DNA of 64,000 nt from Isoetes taiwanensis (lineage: Eukaryota > Streptophyta > Lycopodiopsida > Isoetales > Isoetaceae), in contig JAJEKV010000080.1 of the NCBI GenBank assembly GCA_021234155.1, positions 4,133,953 through 4,197,952 of the forward strand, read 5' to 3'. Below are positions 35,069 through 46,354 of the stretch, piece by piece; the first letter of the stretch is position 1, and the number at the start of each line of letters is the position of its first letter. Under the pieces are notes generated by a model. That model was not told where the DNA came from. It ran no database searches and saw only the letters and a list, made by a program, of their open reading frames with translations. Both the position numbers and the translations under genes were made by a program.

Positions 35069-37153
35069 CTAAATCATTGAATTTAGCACTTGGGATTGGT
35101 CTTCATGCTCTAGAAGGTGGTAATCGGTATAGATGCTGACATATTTTAGGATGTCTTCTTCACTTTCTATCAAACCTCGTAGTTGACACTCATGGAAGTA
35201 TGACATTGATGTATTGTTAGGAGACAGTAGGTCGCTCTCCTTTGTAAATGGAATTTCTTGCAGGAGAATGTTGTAGAAGCACTCTTCGCAATGGTGCAAT
35301 GGACGGTAATCAGTGAATCTGACAACACGATTAGTTCTTATGATAGTATTTCCATAACTATCTGTTCAGGCAGAGTTCCTAGTGTTGTGTTTCTTTATGA
35401 CTTCGAACGATGACCAGAAATCTTTGAAGGTCAAGGCATGCATGGTTGTTGGTCTACCACAGTAATAATCCACGACATATAAGTTTGGGGTTGATCCTCT
35501 TACAATTACTTTTACACGAGACGCTGGAGTTGAGGTGTCTATGTGTGTGACATACTCTAATCTGTGGATAAAAGGGATTCGTAAGCATGTCAATAATGCC
35601 TCTGTTGTAGATAAGGGTTTGGAAAGGATCATTGCTGATAGGATTTTTTATTTCACTGTATCCAAGCCCTCTATGTCCAACTTTCTTATATCATCTCCTT
35701 GTAGGTTTAAATTTCCATAGGGCTCACACTTTACAGCGTATTTTAGAAGATAAAATGACCAGCTTCCATTCGTGATTCTTTGTAAGTTCATGTGGGCTCC
35801 CATAGTAGGTATGATATACCCACCTTTGGGACTCTTCATCAAGAGTTGCGTCAAGTGCATCACATGGACTATAAGGGAATCCATATTTGCATCAGGTGAT
35901 TCTAGAATGCTTGTAGCAACTTGGTCTACATGTATGTATTTATTTCTGTTTAACAAGTTCTCGTAGCTTTTGGATGCTGTGTCATCTGACTTTGCTGGTA
36001 TGTATGCATCTATTTCGTTTGTGATTGCCTCAATCTAGTTAGCTGATACCCATAAAATGATATGAGCATGTAAGGAGTGTCTATTTTGTATCTCATATAT
36101 GATGACGTAGGGTTCTATCCACACAGTATATATTTTCCCATGAATGTTGGTAATCTGGTGTGGAATAAAATTGCACATTCTACTGGGCAATCTGTCCAAC
36201 ATAATCTGTCATCTATAGATTTGACAATGCTCTCTATGTCAATGATCTCCTGCCATCTTGTGCTGCTTACTTCATCTGCTATTAGTGTTAGGAAGAAGGA
36301 TGGTATTCCCCATTTTGTCACCATAGCTAGCGAGTCCTTTAGGTGCCTTCTATGCCATGATGGACTATTAGGTATTGTTTTTGGGACAATAAACTTTATA
36401 ATGTGTCGTATGGCCTCTTCTTTTGTGGATATTGGATGTGTTCTCTGATAATTAGCAATGTCCTCTTCAAGGTAGCATTTTTTAGGGAGGTTGCAATAAG
36501 GTTGTCTTGGCATATCTGGTACATGATCATGAGGTAGGGCTTGTACAATGTGTGAAGGGAGAACATGCAGCTGATGCGTTTCTTTAGATATTCATAAATG
36601 TTGCTATTTTTGTCGAGATGACCGTTACTATGAGGGATCAGAATGGAAAGAGACAAGATTCTAGGGTCAATGGCGGTAAATTTGTGTCAGCATCAAGTGC
36701 GATTCCAACCAAATGTCATGTATCTTGCATTTTCTAGTAAGGTTCCTTGTTCAGTTTGTAGTTATGATATCTGGTGTGCTGAAAAATTGTGAGCACATCT
36801 TCCAGGACAGAGAACCCATGTATGTTTGCTTCTTCCATTGTTGAGTATGTCATTTTTGACATATAGGAATCCAGAATTGTATTTATTGCATTTCTTGATA
36901 GGATACAAATGCCAGTTCGAGGGTTAGGCCTTTCATACAATGTTTGGAACTTCTTTACAAACTTATTGTGTGTAAGTATGTATCCTAAAATGTTTTTGAT
37001 CCTAGTATGATTGGTGTTATTAATTTCTTCATTATCTTTCTCTGACAAGATGACTAATAGATTGTCGAACAAGCTTCCTCTTTGAGGTGTTCCAGTGGCA
37101 ATATAGTTCATATAGTTGTTGACATTAACAGATACATCGACTAGTGACATCAT
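35069..37153 (-). pseudogene. Helitron Rep protein region
   Basis: Consecutive minus-strand frames cover a Rep region: an N-terminal part (37153-36734, with GSLFDNLLVILSEKDNEEIN), a frame 36656-36396 (ILIPHSNGHLDKN), then 36513-36115, with LAMVTKWGIPSFFLTLIADE and WTDCPVECAILFHTRL. The Rep nuclease motif follows, as YVIIYEIQNR then SLHAHIILWV. In Helitrons the two HUH histidines bind metal and downstream tyrosines cut DNA. The tyrosines may be in KYVSIYTDYHLLEH (near 35150), which I cannot confirm. Confidence 0.65.
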
Positions 37154-37695
37154 CTAGATGTAAAACATTGGTGCCAATAGTACGTTTCTTATGTAAGATG
37201 GTGAAAGGGAAGTCCTTTGGCACAGTTCTGTTTCACTAGTGTAGCATTGCGGCACAATAATGGACTATTTGTTGATTCGGTGCGAATGAATTGGTACAGA
37301 AATGGATTTCATAAACTATAGGGTGGTATCTCTTCACTACGCCACTTGTTGAAAATGCATCGACCCACTGGCGTTCATCCTAGAACGCTAGTGGATGGTT
37401 TCAAGTTCATTTTCCTAAATCTGGGTGTTCGTTCCCTAACTTCTTGGTGTTCATGTTTATTTTGTAGGTATGCTCCCTGCATTACCTAGAATTATAGGAC
37501 GGTCTCCATTAACTACTAATTACAATAGAGGTATATATTACATACTTTAAGATATGATCCACGTTTTCTTTGTTATGTCTATTGCAATACCATATACATT
37601 TAGTGTGAAAAACAAGACATGCCGATTTGGCAAACTGCAATTCAAATTGCCTGCAAAGATTTTGACAAGGCAAAACTTGTTAGGTGTTTCTAGTT

Positions 37696-39202
37696 GGTGA
37701 CATTAGTATTCAATGGTGCAATTCAATTTAGGTTGGGATTAAATTTATCTCTTTATTTCAAGATCCAAAGTAGAGCAAATTAATATAAAGGTCTAGACAT
37801 CCTTTGACATCATATAATGTATGTCTACATGCATCATGAAGCCAACATCTATATTCTGGCACAAACAATCTGGTTTCTTACGGTTTGATTTGTAAGCTCA
37901 TTTCATTGATTGTGATAATAATATATTCAACCTTTGTTTTTAGTTCTTTTAAATGAGGGGAACGCATGTTATGGCCTATTGTTGGACATTAGAAGAAATT
38001 TTCTCATTGGTTATAGGAGGTCGTGTGAGGTGTACAAAAGCAAGAAAAAATATCGAGGTCAAAGGTCTGATGATTATGCATGTCCATAATTGTGACATTG
38101 GAATTTGGAACAGTCAAGGGTGGCAGAGTAAACATAAACAATTAGTTCTGATCGACTTGCATTTTTATAATAGATACATATGTTCGGTGCCAACAGAGCC
38201 ACTTAGCCTTATACAACAATGTTCGATTAACATCTATTATGAAGGTTGCAGAGTATGTCAATAGGGTCTTTGTTTAATAAACGTTTGTTCGTGTTGGGCA
38301 TAAGGGATTCATGTTTTTCCTGTAAATTGTTGGGCTCCAATAGTCTAGGATTGCATTACTAGGAACGATGGGACTATAGCAACCTCTTAGTGCTGGCGAT
38401 ATTGACAATGTTGGCAACTGCACGAGCTTGTACAGATTGGGCATACTTTGGTATATGTCAAATATCCCTTGTAGTCGCCCTAAACCTGTTGTTGGAGAAC
38501 CAATAGTTTTTAAAGTTTATCTTGAATCGTCATGATATTTTAATGCATGCCAGAATTAGAAGATTTTTGAGGACTTGAAAGTCATATGGAAGTTAGTTTC
38601 CAAATAAGACAAACAATTGATGCCAAATTTTCCTAAAGTTTTGTGCCAATTTCTGATGGGCATAATTTTGCATACTTAGATAGAGCTAGTAGGTTGGAAA
38701 GTTTTTCCTACTTCCCCAGACCGTTGCAAACATAATGGTTCTGTGATATTTAACATAGAAAATTTCATTGATAATATTTACCTGATGGCCACATTGTAGT
38801 TTCAATTAATTGCATAAAGCTTAAAATGGTGAAATAATTGTATCCAAAGGAAGAGAGACCTCATCAACATGGCTATCAAGTATTTGGCATTCAGAAATGC
38901 CTACGTTGTAGAGATAAATGGCCTCCATAATTTGACAGCAATGCAACCCTCATCTGGTTGGGCCTTGAATTTTGGGGCCTGTAGTTATTAATGCTTATAG
39001 ATTTGCATTGCAATTCAGGAACTGGTTACTCTTAAGAAAAACAAAGCTACTCCAACATTCAATTAGGACTTGTAAGATTCTCAATGGAAGAATCATTTTC
39101 AAGAGCATTTTGATTTGGAGCTCCATTAGGCAGCCAAAGTTTGTTCAACTCTCATAAAATTTGCAAGCAAGATAGTCTTGTTGCCCGATGCTTAAATGGC
39201 TG
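37696..39202. other. Interval without a supportable gene
   Basis: AT-rich. A 103-codon ORF at 37953-38264 has no recognisable family. The remainder shows no structure beyond short A/T runs. Confidence 0.35.
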
Positions 39203-39452
39203 TAGCAGTAGCACAGTGATATTCTAGGGGAGATGCATCTTTGACAGAACCACTATCTAGGCCTGTGCATTTTATCAAACCTGGTAGACACTCTGGGGCC
39301 TCAGTTGACCTAGCAGTTTTAGCTCGCCTTCCTCCCATAAGCATCTTAGGTGAAGCACTAAATGATGAAGAGAGCCCACGCTCACAGTTGCAAAAGTTAC
39401 AACAATTTGCAAGGAATACAATCTACCTATTGTATCAAATCTTGATCAGGTA
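39203..39452 (+). pseudogene. Exon-like fragment, unidentified gene
   Basis: A frame reading YSRGDASLTEPLSRPVHF, then PGRHSGASVDLAVLARLPP and LGEALNDEESPRSQLQKLQQ looks like a genuine coding exon but matches no family that I know. Just upstream in the same frame is a TGA (39215-39217) where the related copy at 44099 has CGA. The first 37 bp (39203-39239) are repeated at 44099-44135 on the far side of the LINE, so the fragments probably belong to one disrupted or duplicated host gene. Confidence 0.4.
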
Positions 39453-39956
39453 GAACATTCACAAAATATATCTTGCTCTGTATTCTTGTCAATGGCACTG
39501 CAAAAGGATATTCCCATGCACCCAGTTCTTGGAATTCACATTCACATGAATTACTGCCGAGGTACAAAAATTTGAACTTCCAGGCTTAAATAAGAATCGC
39601 ATTTCCCAATCGCACTTAGAATCTACATTCTTATACAAAAACATGAGGGTATCATCATATATTCACCAAACGTGAATATTGGATTTGACAGTGATATGTA
39701 TAACATTGCTGAAAGTCATGCTAACGATAGGAGATTTACTGCCCTTTTTTATGTTACTGTATCTGCACAGTGCATGGCTATATACGTTGATTCTCCAAAG
39801 GATAAGAGGAATTATTTGCATGTCTAGTTCAGAAATTGGTGGTTCCGTACTTACCATAAGAAAAAAAAAGTAGGTTCGAAAAAAAGGAAAAAGGGGTCCA
39901 GCGAACAGCCCAAGGTACAGTCCAGAACGGAACTGGTGGCCGGATTTCTGTTATAG
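39453..39956. other. 5' region of the LINE
   Basis: No gene is supported. It includes the probable 5' untranslated region of the LINE that begins before 39957. The left edge of the insertion is not clear. Confidence 0.3.
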
Positions 39957-40784
39957 ATGCCACCGAAGAAAACAGTTACAGATACAAAAACCGATGAGGG
40001 AGATCCGATGATGGACAATATGAACCTGATTAAAGGCCTTTGTGATGAATTTCGTACTGCCAAAGATGAATTGCGTATTGCCATAGCAGATCTTAGAACA
40101 GCAAAAGATGAGCTACTTCTCACAAAAGAAGAATTACGGTCTGCAAAAGATGAGATAAAACAGTTAAACAAGACAATTGGAGACTTGCAGCATACAACAC
40201 AAAACCTGGAGTCTGGACAAATGAAGATTATGGAATCAATTGCAGAGTTAGAAGATCAGCCACCAGCAGAAGGCTATGCAACAGAAGGATATGGCTCAGC
40301 ACCACCATCTGAACAAATGGTGGAGCAAATTACTTCTAAAATTGAACAGCAGATTGCTAATCTCTTTAACCAAAGACAAGAGAGAATTGCTGAACACGAA
40401 GACCGAGCTACCAGAGCACAAAACATCCTTGTTACAGGAATTGTTGAGCAAGAAAACGAAGACACAAAATCAACAATTGAAGTATTTTTCAAAGATACAA
40501 TGCACCTATCTGATCTAGGCTTCACCTTTTGCAAAAGAATTGGACGTAAACAAGAAGGTAAGCATCGTCCTATTATTTTGAAATTTCAAAGTCTAGAAAA
40601 TAGAAACCGCGTTATGCAGCATAGAGGACACTTGAAAGGTCACTGCATCTGGCTCAATAATGATTTGACTGTACAACAGCAAAAAGAGCGCATGCAATTG
40701 ATGGATGAGGTTCGTAAAATGAAAGCTGAAGGGAAAAATGCTTTTATTGTGAGCAATCGGATTGTTGTTCGCAATAATGCATAG
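39957..40784 (+). CDS. LINE ORF1 protein, coiled-coil RNA-binding type
   Basis: 275 residues, open from ATG to stop. Residues about 25-105 form heptad repeats rich in E, K and L (TAKDELLLTKEELRSAKDEI), a strong coiled coil. The second half (about 150-270) contains NILVTGIVEQENEDTKSTIE, FCKRIGRKQEGKHRPIILKF and QRMQLMDEVRK-like helices. This matches the RRM plus C-terminal domain layout of L1 ORF1 proteins, which trimerise and bind LINE RNA. Confidence 0.8.
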   Translation: MPPKKTVTDTKTDEGDPMMDNMNLIKGLCDEFRTAKDELRIAIADLRTAKDELLLTKEELRSAKDEIKQLNKTIGDLQHTTQNLESGQMKIMESIAELEDQPPAEGYATEGYGSAPPSEQMVEQITSKIEQQIANLFNQRQERIAEHEDRATRAQNILVTGIVEQENEDTKSTIEVFFKDTMHLSDLGFTFCKRIGRKQEGKHRPIILKFQSLENRNRVMQHRGHLKGHCIWLNNDLTVQQQKERMQLMDEVRKMKAEGKNAFIVSNRIVVRNNA

Positions 40785-40788
40785 GAAG

Positions 40789-43700
40789 TAAAGACCCTCA
40801 GTCTACTGGCTTGGAATATACATGGTTTTAATGAATCAAAGATTCTTAGTAATATGGAAATGTTTGAACAGTTTGATATCTTGCATTCAGTGAGACATGG
40901 GAACATGAAACAAACAGATTGATTCCCATCCATGGGTTTACACTGCTTGAGACCGGGCGGACTTGCACGCTTTGTTAAAAATGAAATTTGCAATGCGGTT
41001 AGCGTGGTCAAAATATGTAAACATAAGCAGTATATATGGATTTGTGTAAATAACTGCATTTATGTGGCAATAGTATACTTTGCTCCCTTGGATCCCTATC
41101 CCGTGCGGATCTATAACAGCCCAGAGCTTGCTGCGAATAACCCATTTTGTTACCTCTCTGCTGATATTGCGTTCTATAAAACTAAAGGAAAGGTTTATGT
41201 AATAGGAGACATGAATGGCAGGCTCAAGAATAAGCAAGCTACTGTTTTGGCTCATGAAGGAAATCATTTGTGGCTTATGGAACAGACAGACCCTTTGTTG
41301 TCATGGCCTAGGACCTCTTGTGATATGCATTTGAATAAAATGGGAGAACACATTCTTGACTTATGTGAAGCACATGAATTAGTTGTGTATAATGGTGCTG
41401 CTGTATTTCCAGAATCCAGCAAATACACATGTTTTCAGCCCAATGGAAACAGTACTGTGGATATGTTATTGGGAAGTCCAGATGATGTGCACTTGGTGAC
41501 TAGTTTTGAAGTTCTTCCTCAGCATGAGGACTCTGATCATGCCCCTCTTGTCATAAAATACAAGATGAAAGTCAAATGTACGGGGAAAAGCAAAAAACAA
41601 GCCCCACCCAGGTTTAAAGTGCAATATAAACTTGTTGGGCAATATGAGAAAGCAATTGATTCAGGCTTAGAAGGAATTCTTTGGCCTACAGATGATGTTG
41701 AAGAAATGCATACACTGCTTAAAGCAGTCCTATCGCAAGCCGCTGCAAGTGTCTTTGGACTTACTAAACCAAGGTCAGCTAAATACCATAATAAAAAGTG
41801 GTTTGATCACGAATGTATTATAGCAAAGCGCGCATTCCAAGCTGCTATAGACAAATGTGCTGCCAAGAGAGGTTATAAGAATCTTGTCAAGCATAAAAAG
41901 CGAAAATGGGAAAGGGAACACCTGCAAAAACTTCTAGATGATATTGCAGTGGATCCAAAATGTTTTTGGACAAAACTGCAACGTCCCATTGAATTTGGAG
42001 AGATCGCACAAGAAAGTTTGCTTGAATGGATAAGAGAATTATACACTGTTGCTAATAGCAATGAAATGCAAATTGGTACTGCCTATACTACACTCTTTGA
42101 TAAGAGTGATGTTACATATGCTTTACAAAGGATGCAAAATGGGAAATCCTTAGACCTAAATGGGTTCTGTGCTAAGCTGCTTAAATGGGGAGGTGATCTT
42201 TTAAATGACAAGTTGGTTGATATTTGTAACTTGGCTTTCCATTGTGGCTTTCCACAGGAATGGTATTTAAGCAAGGTGGTTCCTATTCATAAATCCGGTG
42301 ATAAAAACCAGGCAAGAAATTATCGGACAATTTTGGTTAGCAATGTATTTGCAAAACTCTTTGCAACTATGCTTGAGAGAAAGCTCTCTAATTGGGCTGA
42401 TGAGAAGAACGAGCGCGCTTATGGACAAGCAGGTTTTCGCCATGACCATTCCACTGTTGATCATTTAGTCACTTTAAGGGTGATTAATGAAAGCGCAAAG
42501 GGTACTAGACATAATCAGTTTTTGGCCTTCATTGATCTAGCAAAAGCTTTTGATAGAGTTGATCGAGATGACTTGCAGAATAGGCTAGAGCTGCTACAAG
42601 TTCCTCCAGAGCTCCAACAGGCAGTTGCGCGTCTATACCAACAGGTACTCATTGAACTTTCATTTCCATTTAAAAGCACTGAACAGGTCCAGAGCACGAT
42701 TGGGGTGAAACAGGGGTGCCCTTGTTCTCCCACTCTCTTTGGACTTTATATTGATGAACTTGAGGGGTGGCTTGCACGCATGGGAGGAGTTGGAGTCAAT
42801 GGTAGATATCTCATACAGGTTTTACTTTTTGCGGATGATATAGTTTTGATTTTTATAACTGCTGCTGGTCTCCAACATCATTTGGATACTCTTCAGGGAT
42901 TTTGCGATCAAAAAGGTATGGCTATCAATGTTGCAAAATCTAAAGTCATGATAGTTGGCACAAAAAAACTTTTCGATTCACCATTGGGGAATGTGAGTTA
43001 GAAACAGTGCATAGTTATAAATACCTTGGAATAGAGGTGGCAAGTAATTATTCATGGAAGCTGGCAGCTGAAAAACACGCTTCTGGTGGGCTTAGAACCC
43101 TTTATGGTATGTTCCATACTTGTCGTGTGAATAACTTATGGCATTGGAAACTCAGGAGATTACTTTATGACACTCAAGTTAAGGCGGTCGTTTTATATGG
43201 CTGTCCAGCTTGGGCCCCTGGACTTGATCGGCAAAGCTGTGCAGAAACGATTTCTCATGGAAGAGCTTGGAACTAAAATGCAAACTTCATACTGCATTAT
43301 GCTTGCAGAAACTGGATTGATTCCCCTTGAAACTGAAGCTTTATGCCGTACTATTACATATGTAAATCGGGTGAAATTGCTCCCTTCAGATCGTCTCCCT
43401 TTCCAGGCTATGCAGCAATCCAAAGTACGAGGATGGTTCTCTCAAGTGATTCAATGGGCAGAAAAGTGCGGTGTAGATGATTCTGCTTGGCCAGAGTCGA
43501 CCAAACTAAAAGAGGTACGCATACAAATACTTCCAAAAGTCTTGGGCAAATTGTGGGATCCAAATGATATTGCTATGAATTTTTTTTTTTATAAAGATGA
43601 TATTAATAGTATGGCTGCATATGGAGAACAATCTTACTTGCTATCTAATATTAGCAAGAAAAATAGAATCTTGATTTCTCAGCTACGAACTTCGTCTCAT

Positions 43701-43900
43701 CATCTGCACATTGAGACAGGAAGATGGTATGGAACTCCTCGACATACAAGGTACTGCCCGAGCTGTCTTGACCCTAAAATTGAGTCAGAGGTACATACTT
43801 TTTTGGAGTGTCCTGCCTATGAACATATAAGAAGTAAGTATAACATTTCAGGATTCACATTGTCAGAGCTTTAGTACGCCTCCAAATCTCCTTAGTTCAT
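40789..43900 (+). pseudogene. LINE ORF2: endonuclease and reverse transcriptase, frames broken
   Basis: AWNIHGFN (near 40812) starts an APE-type endonuclease, which goes on as VYVIGDMNGRL (41195-41225) and EDSDHAPLVIKY (near 41530). The reverse transcriptase follows in the same long frame (40932-43001): RNYRTILVSNVFAKLFATML, GQAGFRHDHSTVDHL, FLAFIDLAKAFDRVD, IGVKQGCPCSPTLFGLYIDE and VLLFADDIVLI (42820-42852). After a stop at about 43001 the coding continues in a second frame (HSYKYLGIEVASNYSW) and then in a third, 43167-43874. This ends in a zinc-knuckle-like CPSCLDPKIESEVHTFLECP. There are at least two frame changes in the 3' third and one near the 5' end. Confidence 0.85.
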
Positions 43901-44098
43901 ATCTCAAGGATGTTTGGAAGGAACGAGCTGACATAATGGAGTTGTTTGTTAATATGGAAATACTTGAAGCTACAGGTGCCCTTGTTTAAGCGCCTTGTGG
44001 ACTATATATTTCTTGTACTATCTTCGCCATATGGACCCGAGGGTCTTAAATGGCGTGATTAATATATTATTATCATAAATGAGCCAATTGAGCTAGTT

Positions 44099-44491
44099 TA
44101 GCAGTAGCACAGCGATATACCAGGGGAGCTGCAGCATTGTATCAATGCACATACTTAAGGGAGGTTGATGTTTTGTCAAGAGCGCATCAAACAGCTATGC
44201 ACATACTTAAGGGACGTTGATGTGGTTGTACCAAACGATATTGATCTGTTTGAGATATTGGGCTATGCTACTAGAGCTTCTAAACCAATGCACATTTGTG
44301 TATCTTCTCCCTGTAGTGAAGTTTCAAAACTACTTTCAATGAGTGATTGCTCTACCGTTTTGCTCACTGCATTAGCCTCCAATTCATCATCATCTGAATT
44401 ATTAGAAAACTTTGTTATAGTTGCCGGAGGAATAGAAGTTTCACCGTCCTCTAGCCTTGTGGAAGGTGCATCTCAAAGCCATTTACTGTGA
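44099..44491 (+). pseudogene. Exon-like fragments of an unidentified gene
   Basis: Two frames look coding. The first (44099-44220) reads AVAQRYTRGAAALYQC and REVDVLSRAHQTAMHILKGR. The second (44165-44491) reads LRDVDVVVPNDIDLFEILGY and LLENFVIVAGGIEVSPSSSL. They overlap in different frames because a 27-bp unit (ATGCACATACTTAAGGGA…) is duplicated at 44145-44171 and 44197-44223. The first 37 bp repeat 39203-39239. I do not recognise the gene. Confidence 0.4.
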
Positions 44492-44716
44492 ATTGTGAAT
44501 GAAACTCATATCCTCATCACAAACTCGGTTGTTCATGTCCACAACATTTCTATCTAGGTCACACAAGTTTGCAGCAAATAGTTCTCTTTGAAGGTCTTTA
44601 GCCATTTCCCTTCTCTCATTTAAAGGTCCATACAATATTGCCTTCGCAAATTGCTGATTAAATATCAACCAACTTACTGCCTCCTGAAGCTGGTCTCTCT
44701 TCACAGGCACAGGCAT
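44483..44716 (-). CDS. Possible exon, unknown protein
   Basis: A 77-residue minus-strand frame of good complexity (MPVPVKRDQLQEAVSWLIFN, then AKAILYGPLNERREMAKDLQ and DLDRNVVDMNNRVCDEDMSF). No family is recognised. It overlaps the plus-strand exon-like fragment by a few bases, so at most one edge of each is right. It could be part of a minus-strand gene or a transposon fragment. Confidence 0.3.
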   Translation of the reverse strand: MPVPVKRDQLQEAVSWLIFNQQFAKAILYGPLNERREMAKDLQRELFAANLCDLDRNVVDMNNRVCDEDMSFIHNSQ

Positions 44717-46354
44717 AAATTAAGTACTTGAGGCACTCTACCTTGCATCTGCAAAGATGTTGTAAAAAGGATTCTTATACTTCCTACTAAATAATCACTA
44801 TGAGTTCCATCAAATAGCCCGGAATCAATAAATATTAGTTATTATCTCAGCAATAATAAAAAAGGCAAATTAAACAAAACTGGAAGCTTGGTTATGACAT
44901 ATCTGCTAGGCATCTAGTGAAACTTATCAAACAAAACTGGAAGCTTGGTTGGGACAATTCTTTACTGATAATTTGCCCAGAAATTAAGTATGAGACACAC
45001 CAAGTTCTCAAGATTTGGAATGGAAGAACCATCATTATGAAAGATATGGATGAATATGTGCAAGACTATATTTGACACAAGGAAAATTAGAATCTACACT
45101 AACCAAGAATGTGAGGGTACCAAATCTGAGATTGCTGCAAAAATCACTGTATAGCATGTTATTGAATTGGTAGAGGTTCAGAAACTACCCAGGCTTCAAA
45201 CCGGATCAGTTACTACAAGAGCTTCTGCATCAAATTGGGTGTCGATCCTGGTAGCAATCTCAGTTGGGCGTAATCCACTCCTAAAGTTTTGTTGATGGTC
45301 AGAAATGCATCTCTATTTTCGCTCTTAGCATGATGGACCAACGTATTAAATAAGAGCTCTTTTACTCCATTTAACCACCTTAAACTCAGATAAAGGAATA
45401 TCCAGACTAGAAGAGGGGCACAAAACAGAGAGGTATCAATATGATTTGATAGCCTTTATCAAATATTTAGCATAATGACAGGGTTTTTTTTTTTTTTTTT
45501 TTTTTTTAATACGTTTTTTCACATGGTTTTTCTATGATTTCATTGTTTTATTCGTTGTATTTCTAGAGTGCACCCATTATGGGCCATTGATTTTTTATTG
45601 GCTGAAACAATCCGATGATTGTTATCTTTCATCACGCATGAACACATTGTGCATGTATATCCATCCAGTCCCATACCCTTTTCCCTCTATATTCTTGGTG
45701 CGGGAGTGGAAGAAGAGCTCTAGATATTCTGTTCTATTGGTTTGATAATCTAAAGCAAAAGATGTACTAGTTCTACATGACTTAAGTTTCCTCACCTTTG
45801 TCAAAATACAGGTTTAAAGCTAGTTTTGAGATTTTTTGTTTTATTGCTTTTGTAATGTAAAGCTTTAGATGTTTTAGTTGTACAGCACAGCACTGCAAAA
45901 CCGACTCCTGTTCATGTTTCCTGTTTTTGTAATGGTTGTGTTTCAAAGCCTAGTTCTAAGTTTTGCCTTTAGATTAAGTTCGATTGATCCCAAATCCACC
46001 CATAATTTCAATCCCCCGATCTTGCTTTTCCAGCAAAATAAGGAAAAAGGTAGGGCTTCATCATTGATTCTCATTCCCACATTCTCGAATCATGCTTTTC
46101 GTTTGAATGCATCTTACTCTTCCAGAGTCCATGCATGCAGCTTTTTAAACTTGATAATATCTGTTAGATTGCTTGTTGTTTTTTATCATCTGCGGAGGCC
46201 TAACTAGAGCTCTCTTTTCTGCAGGGGCATGGAAGCAGGTAGATTGAAGTTATAAATGGATGATGTATTAAAGCTTGCGCTGTATGATCGGCAAAGGCAG
46301 GAAATCAGATTCAGCTTCAAGTCACCTAAAGGCCTCCTGAAGCATCACTTCCGT
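44717..46354. other. Non-coding interval with a poly-T tract
   Basis: No gene is supported. A T run of about 23 bases lies at 45485-45507. The last 500 bp are plus-strand T-rich sequence with small GT-AG-like signals and may be intron DNA of the phosphorylase fragment that follows. Confidence 0.35.

Larger units (their letters stand above)
33331..37695 (-). mobile_element. Helitron-like element (Rep + helicase), decayed
   Basis: A minus-strand rolling-circle transposon. From its 5' side come a Helitron N-terminal-like region (37153-36396), the Rep HUH motif SLHAHIILWV (about 36090-36050), then a Pif1-family helicase (about 34920-34360), and a GIY-YIG nuclease frame at 33919-33698. The frames are interrupted several times, by decay or perhaps introns. 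A loosely similar 45-bp segment (CAAGG.AA.ACTTGTTAGGT) occurs in the same orientation near 33345-33377 and 37660-37693, so the true ends may lie close to these points. I did not find the CTRRT 3' end with certainty. Confidence 0.72.
39900..44077 (+). mobile_element. LINE (L1-type non-LTR retrotransposon), near full length
   Basis: ORF1 (39957-40784) is followed by an endonuclease-reverse transcriptase ORF2 (from about 40789 to about 43900) and a short 3' tail ending in a TAATATATTATTATCATAAA-like stretch (about 44058-44077). ORF2 is disrupted by a few frame changes, so this copy is not intact but is fairly young by its long open frames. I did not find a clear target-site duplication. Confidence 0.85.
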
